A DNA stretch of 5,914 bases from an uncultured Eubacteriales bacterium. Its GTDB lineage: Bacteria; Bacillota; Clostridia; Lachnospirales; Anaerotignaceae. The stretch lies in assembly GCA_902406135.1 (NCBI GenBank), contig CABPCX010000125.1:1-5914 (forward strand), given 5' to 3'. Every line of letters begins with the position of its first letter. Position 1 is the first letter of the stretch. The notes under the pieces are model-generated. The model had not been told where the DNA came from. It did no database searches and saw nothing but the letters and a program-made list of their open reading frames with translations. Positions 1-5,227 of this stretch are shown in pieces. Position numbers and translations under genes: made by a program.

Positions 1-323
1 CTCTTCTTCTGTTCTTCTGTACCGTATTTTACAAGAGCCTGGATAAGCATACCGTGTACTGCAAGAATTGTAGCTACAGCGCCGTCTTTCTTTGCGATTT
101 CTTCGATAGCAATCATTCTTTCGATGTCTGTTGCTTCGGGTCCGCCGTATTCTTCGGGTACTCCGATGCCTGTAAGTCCCATATCAGCCATCATCTTAAA
201 GATGTCTACGGGGAATACGTCTTTTTCATCGTTCTCTTTTGCTCTGGGGCCGATTTCTTTTTCAGCCAGCTCTCTTACCATCATTCTCAGGTCGTTCTGA
301 TTTTCATTGAATTCAAAGTTCAT
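1..323 (-). CDS. Acyl-CoA dehydrogenase, N-terminal part (cut by left window edge)
   Basis: The frame opens with ATG at 323-321 and runs off the left edge after 107 codons, so only about the first quarter of a normal ~380-residue protein is here. It begins MNFEFNENQNDLRMMVRELA and contains the typical alpha-helical N-terminal domain, including GLTGIGVPEEYGG (about residues 49-61) and a later KYGTEEQK stretch. These are hallmarks of the FAD-dependent acyl-CoA dehydrogenase family, which forms the 2,3-double bond of acyl-CoA (or reduces enoyl-CoA) using electron-transfer flavoprotein. A GGGAGGA ribosome binding site at 332-338 fixes the start. The gene lies 24 bases after the CoA-transferase stop, so it is very likely the third gene of the same operon. 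Chain-length specificity and the catalytic Glu lie outside the window. In anaerobes etfB and etfA often follow, which cannot be checked here. Confidence 0.95.
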   Translation of the reverse strand, partial: MNFEFNENQNDLRMMVRELAEKEIGPRAKENDEKDVFPVDIFKMMADMGLTGIGVPEEYGGPEATDIERMIAIEEIAKKDGAVATILAVHGMLIQALVKYGTEEQKK

Positions 324-347
324 CTGATATTTCCTCCCTAATTCCTC

Positions 348-1901
348 TTATTTTTTAAGTCCCATTATTTCATCTCTGAAAATTCTTTCGTCCATTGTCT
401 TAACTGTTCCGTCGATCTTAGGCTCAAATCCCATTACGTCGATTACCTGTGTCTTAACATCGATGCCGGGTGCAACTTCTGTGAGATATACGCCGTCTTT
501 TCTAAGTTCGAATACAGCTCTTTCCGTTATATACATTACAGGCTGGCTCTTGCTTGCCGCATATTTTCCGCTGAATGTTATCTGCTCAACCTGTTTTAAG
601 AATTTTGCTTCTTTACCTTCGTTTACAATAACGAGTTTTCCGTCTTCTACCTTTGTCTTAAGTCCGCCGGCTGTGAATGTTCCGCAGAAGAATACTTTCT
701 TCGCGTTCTGTGTGATGTCGATAAATCCGCCGCAGCCTGCGATCCTGGGACCGAATTTTGATACGTTTACGTTTCCGCTTTCGTCTGCCTGCGCAAGGCC
801 AAGGAATGCAAGGTCGATGCCGCCTCCGTCATAGAAGTCAAACATTACGTTCTGGTCAAAGTAGCAGTCGGCATTTCTTGAACCGCCAAACTGTGTGCCG
901 CCCATGGGGATTCCGCCGATGGGGCCTGCCTCTACCGTAAGTGTCATATAGTCGCCGATTCCTTCTTCATTGGCAACCGCTGATACATACTCGGGAGCTC
1001 CGATACCAAGGTTTACTACTGTGTTCTCTGTAAGCTCCATGGCTGCTCTTCTTCCGATGATCTTCTTGGCTGAAAGGGGAAGGGGCTCAAATGCTCCCTC
1101 GGGAGCTAATGCCTCTCCTGTAAGAGTAGGGTCATAGTCCTTATTGAAGCACTGCTGATGCTCCTCGGGTGTGGATACTACTACCGCATCTACAAGGATT
1201 CCGGGGATTTTTACAAGTTTAGGGTCAATGCTTCCGGCCTTTACTACTCTCTCTACCTGCACGATAACTATACCGCCGCTGTTTCTTGCTGCCTGTGCCA
1301 TTGCTGTCGCGTCGCAGGGACATACTTCCTTGTGCATGGAGATGTTTCCTGTTTCGTCTGCATATGTTGCTCTGATTAGAGCTACGTCTATAGGTCTGGT
1401 CTTATATATGAGTCTTTCCTCACCAAAGATGTTTATCACTTCAACAAGGTCTTCCGTTGTTTTGCTGTTGAGCTTTCCGCCCTCAATTCTGGGGTCGGCA
1501 AATGTATGAAGGCCTACGTGTGTCACTGTTCCGATTCTGTGAGCAGCGATGTCTCTGTACATATGGCATAAAACGCCCTGAGGAATATTGTAAGCTTCTA
1601 TCTTGTTGTCCATTGCAAGCTGTCCAAGATTGGGAGCCATATTCCAGTGGCCTGCAATTACTCTCTTTACAAAGCCTTCGTGAGCAAAATGGTCTGAGCC
1701 TCTGCCGTCGCGGTTTCCCTGTCCTGCTGCGTAAATATATGTAAGGTCTTTGGGAGCTCCTGTCTCAAGGAAACGTTTCTCAAGGGCGCTTGAAAGTGCC
1801 TCGGGGCTTCCGCTTCCGACAAATCCTCCTGTTGCTACTGTGTCTCCGTCTTTTATAAGCATTGCGGCCTCAGCCGGTGATAAAACTTTTACTTTTCTCA
1901 T
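348..1901 (-). CDS. Acyl-CoA:acetate/propionate CoA-transferase (class I, Pct/YdiF type)
   Basis: This 517-residue enzyme has two fused CoA-transferase halves. It is expected to move CoA between acyl-CoA (acetyl-, propionyl- or similar) and a free short-chain acid through a glutamyl-CoA intermediate in the cytoplasm. Visible signatures are GDTVATGGFVGSGSPEAL near residues 19-36, QGNRDGRGSDHFAHEG near 61-76, VNLGIGAPEYV near 296-306, the active-site stretch TVEAGPIGGIPMGG and the C-terminal GPRIAGCGGFIDITQ. The start is ATG at 1901-1899, eight bases after GGAGG (1910-1914). A TTG two codons upstream would sit only two bases from that site and is rejected. With this start the catalytic Glu is residue 324, the number I recall for Clostridium propionicum propionate CoA-transferase, which this protein resembles along its length. 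It lies between a VOC protein (30-base gap) and an acyl-CoA dehydrogenase. The exact acid substrate is unknown. Confidence 0.95.
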   Translation of the reverse strand: MRKVKVLSPAEAAMLIKDGDTVATGGFVGSGSPEALSSALEKRFLETGAPKDLTYIYAAGQGNRDGRGSDHFAHEGFVKRVIAGHWNMAPNLGQLAMDNKIEAYNIPQGVLCHMYRDIAAHRIGTVTHVGLHTFADPRIEGGKLNSKTTEDLVEVINIFGEERLIYKTRPIDVALIRATYADETGNISMHKEVCPCDATAMAQAARNSGGIVIVQVERVVKAGSIDPKLVKIPGILVDAVVVSTPEEHQQCFNKDYDPTLTGEALAPEGAFEPLPLSAKKIIGRRAAMELTENTVVNLGIGAPEYVSAVANEEGIGDYMTLTVEAGPIGGIPMGGTQFGGSRNADCYFDQNVMFDFYDGGGIDLAFLGLAQADESGNVNVSKFGPRIAGCGGFIDITQNAKKVFFCGTFTAGGLKTKVEDGKLVIVNEGKEAKFLKQVEQITFSGKYAASKSQPVMYITERAVFELRKDGVYLTEVAPGIDVKTQVIDVMGFEPKIDGTVKTMDERIFRDEIMGLKK

Positions 1902-1909
1902 ATACAAAA

Positions 1910-1914
1910 CCTCC
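1910..1914 (-). promoter_or_regulatory. Ribosome binding site of the CoA-transferase (decides the start)
   Basis: On the minus strand this reads GGAGG, eight bases before ATG at 1901. It rules out the in-frame TTG at 1907, which would leave a two-base spacer. Confidence 0.85.
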
Positions 1915-1931
1915 GGGTTGCTTTATAAATA

Positions 1932-2360
1932 TCAGTCTCTCTTTATGGGTGCTACAGTTTCTGCAAGCTCAATAAGGATACCGTGTGAATATTTGGGACG
2001 AAGGAAGTTTACAATGATATCTTCTGTACCTTCAACGGGTTCCTTCTCAAGCATTTCAAATCCCTTTGAGATAAGTTCTTCTGTTGCGCCTTTGATGTCG
2101 TTAACTTCAATACAGATATGAGCGATTCCGCCTTTTCCTTTGTTGTACTCAGCTAAAACGCCGCCTCTGGGGATAATAAATTCGATGGGGCTTTCGTTGG
2201 GGCCGTATTTTGTAAAGATAAGGTCTGATGTGTATGCCTTTACATAGCCTGTGTAGTCAACTTCTACACCGATAGTGTCCATAACTTCCTTAGCAGCCTC
2301 GATTGTAGGTAATACGATTCCTACGTGGTGCATTCTCATACGATATTTTTCCATTCCCAT
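1932..2360 (-). CDS. VOC-superfamily protein, methylmalonyl-CoA epimerase-like
   Basis: This 142-residue protein is of usual length for the glyoxalase/methylmalonyl-CoA epimerase group, metal-dependent enzymes built from paired beta-alpha-beta-beta-beta modules. The first module starts at MHHVGIVLPTIEAA (residues 10-23) and the second at GGIAHICIEVNDI (77-89), closing with GILIELAE (127-134). Likely metal ligands are His12, Glu60, His81 and Glu131, the family pattern. In the Propionibacterium epimerase, as I recall it, the catalytic bases are Glu48 and Glu141; Glu131 here would match the latter, while the former position seems to be Asp46. The ATG at 2360-2358 follows AGGAAG by eight bases. 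It is the first gene of the operon. Epimerisation of a branched acyl-CoA would fit the neighbours, but another VOC reaction (isomerase, lyase) is possible. The VOC family call is firm; the reaction is inferred. Confidence 0.85.
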   Translation of the reverse strand: MGMEKYRMRMHHVGIVLPTIEAAKEVMDTIGVEVDYTGYVKAYTSDLIFTKYGPNESPIEFIIPRGGVLAEYNKGKGGIAHICIEVNDIKGATEELISKGFEMLEKEPVEGTEDIIVNFLRPKYSHGILIELAETVAPIKRD

Positions 2361-2435
2361 AAATAATACTTCCTTTCTTTAAATCTCTCTCTTTTTTTGG
2401 TTTGCATTTTTTCATTTATTTTTGCTGTTGAATGT

Positions 2436-2464
2436 ATTATATAACCGTTTTTGTTGATATGGAA
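2436..2464 (-). promoter_or_regulatory. Promoter of the VOC/CoA-transferase/acyl-CoA dehydrogenase operon
   Basis: The minus strand carries a perfect TATAAT at 2441-2436. The -35 window around 2459-2464 (TTCCAT or neighbours) matches TTGACA poorly. Transcription would start near 2429, giving a leader of about 69 bases. A good -10 with a poor -35 often goes with an activator; a palindrome at 2471-2483 is placed to serve this role. Inferred from sequence only. Confidence 0.5.
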
Positions 2465-2470
2465 TGAAAT

Positions 2471-2483
2471 CAAAGAGACTTTG
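2471..2483. promoter_or_regulatory. 13-bp inverted repeat, candidate operator of the leftward operon
   Basis: CAAAG-AGA-CTTTG is a perfect 5-3-5 inverted repeat. Its centre (2477) is about 48 bases upstream of the predicted leftward start near 2429, a usual activator position next to a weak -35. It may equally be a repressor site. No known consensus is claimed. Confidence 0.35.
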
Positions 2484-2512
2484 TTTTATTCAACTTTCTT
2501 TTTTAGAATTAT

Positions 2513-2561
2513 TTGACTTGACTTGAAATCAATTTGACAAATTTGTATTTACTTTTTTGAC
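2513..2561 (+). repeat. Cluster of TTGAC words upstream of the helix-turn-helix gene
   Basis: TTGAC occurs at 2513, 2518, 2534 and 2557, with a TTGAA at 2523. The first three units are head-to-tail with no gap. The starts at 2513, 2523, 2534 and 2557 are spaced close to whole helical turns (10, 11 and 23 bases), so the words could face the same side of the DNA. The copies at 2534 and 2557 resemble -35 boxes but are at the wrong distance from the TATAAT at 2571. The cluster could be an operator for the adjacent regulator. Confidence 0.35.
2531..2543. promoter_or_regulatory. 13-bp inverted repeat, candidate operator of the helix-turn-helix gene
   Basis: AATTTG-A-CAAATT is a perfect 6-1-6 inverted repeat overlapping one TTGAC word. 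Its centre (2537) is about 46 bases before the predicted rightward start near 2583, almost the same geometry as the palindrome on the leftward side, although the sequence differs. AT-rich composition makes chance palindromes more likely. Confidence 0.3.
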
Positions 2562-2576
2562 TTTTTTAACTATAAT
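2548..2576 (+). promoter_or_regulatory. Promoter of the helix-turn-helix regulator gene
   Basis: TTTACT (2548-2553) is followed after 17 bases by a perfect TATAAT (2571-2576). Transcription would begin near 2583, about 35 bases before the ATG. Confidence 0.6.
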
Positions 2577-2617
2577 CATTTTATCTTATAGGGAAAATTG
2601 AAAGAAGGGATAACAAA

Positions 2618-4099
2618 ATGAGCGATTACGGCGAACTGCTGAAAAAACTTATCAAGTTTACGGATATGAAAATGTCGGCTGCGGCGGATATAGCAGGCTA
2701 TGACATATCCTATATAAGCAAGTGGTGCAACAAGTCAAAACTTCCCGCCGCCAGGGTGGCAGGCACCATTAACAGAAACCTTGCCAAGGCCTTTGCCGAT
2801 GAAATAAATCTTCAAAATGATGTCGATAATTTCTGTTCCGAATTTTCCGTCAGCGTAAAGGGTGAACAGCTGGAAGCATACATATATACCATTCTTAAGG
2901 ACGCATTCAAAAACTCTCTGACCTATAACGACAGCCAGATAAAGAAAAATATAATCCACCACGCCCGTGTGCTCTCAAACCGCCACGAAATAATGGATTA
3001 TCTGACCAGGGAGCTGCCCACAATGTTCTATACGTCTCCGGAGCCCGTGGACGTATTATGCACTCTGGATATATGCGCACTGCTTAAAAATACCCAGCTG
3101 GACATTACTCCTGACCCGGAGATGCGCTCTCCCGTAAAGGTCAGAATAGGCATAAATACATCTCAGCTCAGCAAAAGCGACTATCTGCCGCTCTATACCT
3201 TTATAAATAAATATCACTATATTTCCTTTGATTTTTATGATAATTCAAATTTCAGAGACCAGAATCTGATAGTCATAAAAAATAAGGCAGCCATACTCTG
3301 CTCCGTGGATTTCTCAGGCAAAATAACCCTTGCCGTAGTCATAACCGACCCGGAAAAAGTCAAAAACATATATGAAAAGACCCAGAACCTTTTCAAAATA
3401 AACCACCTGCTCATTATGGCAACAACGGCCAAGGAAATGATGCAGACCGGCTACAGAAGCAATTTTTATGCCTATGGGGATTTTCAGATGTTCCTTGCCA
3501 GGGGCTGTGAATTTTTCCTGCCTCCCGAAATAATAGATTCCATAATAAAATCTTCCTATGAGCAGGGATTTGACGAATATATGGAGAAATTCTTCCGAAA
3601 GCTCATAGTTACGTGGGATGACATATTTTCAAAGGAAAAGGCCGATTTCTTTGTACTTAAATCCACAATTATGAAATACATCGAAAACGGCGAGCTTTAT
3701 TTCACGGACGTTATGCACAGAATGACTGTGGAAGAAAGAAAAGCCCACCTGGACCACCTGCTTGAAGTGTGCAGAAAAAACGAAAATTTGAATTTTTATG
3801 TCATTGACGAGGAAAAAATACCTTATTCACAGAAACTCATAAACTTTGCATTATTCAACAACCATAAGAAACTTTTCCTCAAAAACATAAACCGATTCAA
3901 AACCGATTTCGGACCCCAGTTTTACAGCATACTTAACGAAGGTCTCATAAACGACATAACCCAAAGCATAGAAGAACTCAAAACCGCTGAGGCCGTTACA
4001 AACTATCCCGCCCAGTCCGTACCCGAATTTATGGAAAGATACGGCGGTATGGTATACCGTATGCTCTCCTTAAGCGAACTTAATGATTTCTGTATGTAA
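2618..4099 (+). CDS. Helix-turn-helix protein with large uncharacterised C-terminal region
   Basis: This is a 493-residue cytoplasmic protein with no visible signal peptide or membrane segment. Residues about 4-60 form an XRE-like helix-turn-helix unit: AAADIAGYDI followed by SYISKWCNKS, the latter a plausible recognition helix, then an amphipathic helix NRNLAKAFADEI. The remaining ~430 residues match no family I can name. Residues about 200-262 alternate beta strands and a helix (NLIVIKNKAAILCSVD, then ITLAVVITDPEKVKNIYEKT). This loosely recalls the phospholipase-D-like sensor part of TrmB-type regulators without an HxK motif, a weak guess. The ATG at 2618 follows AAGGGA by seven bases. Isoleucine is often encoded by ATA. 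The gene is divergent from the CoA operon across a 257-bp control region, so it may regulate that operon and itself. It is followed by a terminator. Length and context argue against a phage Cro/CI repressor. The DNA-binding role is likely; the ligand is unknown. Confidence 0.85.
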   Translation: MSDYGELLKKLIKFTDMKMSAAADIAGYDISYISKWCNKSKLPAARVAGTINRNLAKAFADEINLQNDVDNFCSEFSVSVKGEQLEAYIYTILKDAFKNSLTYNDSQIKKNIIHHARVLSNRHEIMDYLTRELPTMFYTSPEPVDVLCTLDICALLKNTQLDITPDPEMRSPVKVRIGINTSQLSKSDYLPLYTFINKYHYISFDFYDNSNFRDQNLIVIKNKAAILCSVDFSGKITLAVVITDPEKVKNIYEKTQNLFKINHLLIMATTAKEMMQTGYRSNFYAYGDFQMFLARGCEFFLPPEIIDSIIKSSYEQGFDEYMEKFFRKLIVTWDDIFSKEKADFFVLKSTIMKYIENGELYFTDVMHRMTVEERKAHLDHLLEVCRKNENLNFYVIDEEKIPYSQKLINFALFNNHKKLFLKNINRFKTDFGPQFYSILNEGLINDITQSIEELKTAEAVTNYPAQSVPEFMERYGGMVYRMLSLSELNDFCM

Positions 4100-4102
4100 T
4101 AT

Positions 4103-4138
4103 AAAAAACGGGAAAGAATAATCTTTCCCGTTTTTTTT
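4103..4138 (+). terminator. Rho-independent terminator, probably bidirectional
   Basis: Four bases after the regulator stop codon begins a perfect 15-bp stem (4103-4117 with 4122-4136; core CGGGAAAGA/TCTTTCCCG) around an ATAA loop. The GC-containing core is followed by eight T residues (4131-4138). On the opposite strand the same stem is followed by six T residues, so it can also stop leftward transcripts coming from the phage genes or from within the convergent region. Confidence 0.95.
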
Positions 4139-4196
4139 GCGGTATTTACAGGCTTTTAAGGCCATTGTCCTAGTTCTGTCCTTCTGCCTGAACCGC
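4139..4196. other. Second stem-loop in the convergent intergenic region
   Basis: GCGGT (4139-4143) pairs with ACCGC (4192-4196) and CAGGC (4149-4153) pairs with GCCTG (4186-4190). This gives a 10-bp stem with an asymmetric internal loop (five bases against one). Inside it, AAGG (4158-4161) can pair with CCTT (4180-4183). There is no T run, so it is not a simple terminator. It abuts the terminator hairpin at 4103-4138. It could be part of a small RNA or the 3' end of the endolysin message; no known RNA family is recognised. Confidence 0.4.
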
Positions 4197-4307
4197 TTAT
4201 ATGAAAAATGTTGTGCCGCATAGGGTATTGAATAATACCTTGAGATAAATATAAATCAATTAATTATTTATTTCTATCCCCCTATGGGCCGGATGTATAA
4301 AGATTTT
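4197..4307. other. Gene-free convergent interval, possible phage/chromosome junction
   Basis: No reading frame with a ribosome binding site is seen here. The interval holds a small inverted repeat (GGTATT 4224-4229, AATACC 4234-4239) and a distant inverted pair (CATAGGG 4219-4225, CCCTATG 4280-4286) that shares two bases with it, so the two pairings compete. A leftward promoter-like pair is present: TTGATT (4259-4254), a 16-base spacer, then TATTAT (4237-4232). The stretch separates the bacterial regulator from phage late genes, so an attachment site could lie here; no tRNA end or duplicated core is visible within the window. Confidence 0.3.
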
Positions 4308-4883
4308 TTATTTTAAGGCTCGGATAATCATTGACGCCACCTGTTCCCTTGTGGCAAAGGCCTGGGGATTTGAACCGTCGGTAATGCCCGCATTCTCTGC
4401 CTCTTTCAAATCTTCCTTCGCCCAGCTGCTGGCCGAAAGTTTATTTCTTTCGGCAATATATGTTTCCATCATCTTATTGAACTGTTCCTGTGTCACTTCT
4501 TCTTCCTCCTTTGGAGCCCTCCAGCTGTCCGTTATTTCAAAATGGGGCCTGTCCGGTGTCTCCCAGTCTCCTCCCCATGTTATGCCCAGCTCCTTTCCGA
4601 CGGCTCCTGCCATGGAAAGTATTCCGGTATTATAGAGCACCCCTCCTTTGCAGGCTATATCCCAGGCTTTTCTGCCCGTATGCCTGCTGTTAAGGGTCCA
4701 GGTCACTATATTCCCCGGCTTTGTCCTTCCCTGCTCCCACAGCTCATTCTGCCTCTCCTGGGAGCGGTAGGTTTCGGTTATAAATATGTCAATGCCCCGT
4801 TTTTCACATTCTTTAAGAAACAGCCTGCAGGCCTCCTGCGCCAGTGGCGTAAGCTCCGAAATGTCTCTGCATGTACTGCCCAT
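4308..4883 (-). CDS. Phage endolysin: M15-family peptidase with SLH-like C-terminal domain
   Basis: This 191-residue lysin should cut peptidoglycan stem peptides (L-Ala-D-Glu type, as in CwlK and Ply500) and release phage at lysis. Residues about 10-117 are the zinc peptidase: TETYRSQERQNELWEQGRT (37-54 region), SRHTGRKAWDI (66-76) and GGDWETPDRPHFE (104-116). Likely zinc ligands are His68, Asp75 and His114, with Asp111 a candidate catalytic base. The usual SxHxxGxAxD motif is altered: the glycine sits one place early and Arg71 takes its position. After an acidic linker (EEEE near 126-129) and a helix, residues about 153-190 (WAKEDLKEAENAGITDG and TREQVASMIIR) form one S-layer-homology-like repeat common in clostridial phage lysins, probably for wall binding. 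There is no signal peptide, as expected with a holin. The ATG shares its A with the holin stop (TAATG), implying coupled translation; GGGAG lies ten bases upstream. Confidence 0.9.
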   Translation of the reverse strand: MGSTCRDISELTPLAQEACRLFLKECEKRGIDIFITETYRSQERQNELWEQGRTKPGNIVTWTLNSRHTGRKAWDIACKGGVLYNTGILSMAGAVGKELGITWGGDWETPDRPHFEITDSWRAPKEEEEVTQEQFNKMMETYIAERNKLSASSWAKEDLKEAENAGITDGSNPQAFATREQVASMIIRALK

Positions 4884-5080
4884 TAATTCTCATCTCCCGT
4901 TTTTGTCTGTGCCGATTTTTCATGCTGTGTACCGAAATAAAAGGATATTATGACCGTAAATATAGTCATAAAATCACTTACTCCGACCTTTCCGGTGCAG
5001 CATAAATAGGCAAATACCCCTGTCATAATGAGTGTTACCATGGTCTTTACCTTTATCAGTTTTACTGCCGCTTCTGCCAT
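4883..5080 (-). CDS. Small holin-like membrane protein
   Basis: This is a 65-residue protein with two hydrophobic segments, about residues 12-29 (MVTLIMTGVFAYLCCTG) and 35-50 (FMTIFTVIISFYFG), and a short hydrophilic tail rich in Lys, Thr and Asp/Glu. Two membrane segments, a charged C-terminus, a FYFGTQHEK-like end to the second helix and its place directly before the endolysin are typical of small clostridial phage holins, which open the membrane so that the lysin reaches the wall. The start ATG at 5080 follows GGGAG by eight bases. A nearer out-of-frame ATG (5088) has a poor spacer. The stop overlaps the endolysin start by one base. No enzyme activity is expected. The holin role is inferred from topology and position, not from a proven family match. 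Confidence 0.7.
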   Translation of the reverse strand: MAEAAVKLIKVKTMVTLIMTGVFAYLCCTGKVGVSDFMTIFTVIISFYFGTQHEKSAQTKTGDEN

Positions 5081-5100
5081 TCGTTCATCTCCCTTCGCTG

Positions 5101-5200
5101 TCCTGTTTGTCCTGATTCGTACCGATTTATACCAATTAATACCGGTTTATACCGGTTTATCCGGCTTTCCCCAGCTTTCCCCAGCTTTATTCCGCCTTTT
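5101..5200. repeat. Ten-unit, 10-bp degenerate tandem repeat
   Basis: Ten consecutive 10-mers can be stacked with no gaps from 5101. On the plus strand the core unit is ACCGGTTTAT, found exactly twice at 5141-5160. The units at 5161-5190 are CCGGCTTTCC, CCAGCTTTCC and CCAGCTTTAT. Column 2 is C and column 7 is T in all ten units, and column 6 is T in nine. The array lies in the 147-bp gap between the small tail-associated gene (stop at 5228) and the holin (start 5080). Ten is not a multiple of three, so the pattern is not a repeated peptide. Units containing the palindrome ACCGGT let neighbouring copies form hairpins (5141-5146 with 5151-5156). Confidence 0.85.
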
Positions 5201-5227
5201 GCCCTCTGTCATCTGTTATATTTCTTT

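Noticed and set aside
54..341. Plus-strand 95-codon open frame
   Set aside because: It lies opposite the acyl-CoA dehydrogenase, whose protein is plainly recognisable; the plus-strand product is Cys/Phe/Ser-rich with no family features and no ribosome binding site.
1171..1509. Plus-strand open frames within the CoA-transferase region
   Set aside because: They are antisense shadows of a complete, well-conserved enzyme gene with correct ribosome binding site and catalytic residues.
2451..2460. Rex (redox regulator) site near TTGTTGAT
   Set aside because: Only one half-site resembles TTGTTAA and there is no matching TTAACAA at the right distance.
2534..2562. Promoter using TTGACA at 2534
   Set aside because: A 17-base spacer would place the -10 on TTGACT (2557-2562), which does not match; the visible TATAAT is 31 bases away, too far.
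4222..4241. Additional terminator at the GGTATT/AATACC hairpin
   Set aside because: The stem is short and AT-rich and has no T run on either strand.
5101..5200. CRISPR array
   Set aside because: The period is 10 bp with no spacers between units and no cas genes; it is a simple tandem repeat.
4982..5205. Minus-strand frame staying open through the repeat array into the holin gene
   Set aside because: It overlaps the holin in another frame, and its only ATG (5088) has no better claim than the holin start; openness comes from the low stop content of the repeat.
5147..5212. Minus-strand 21-codon frame starting at ATG 5212 and running into the 10-bp repeat
   Set aside because: There is no ribosome binding site upstream and the product is just the repeat read in shifting frames; it ends at an arbitrary point within the array.
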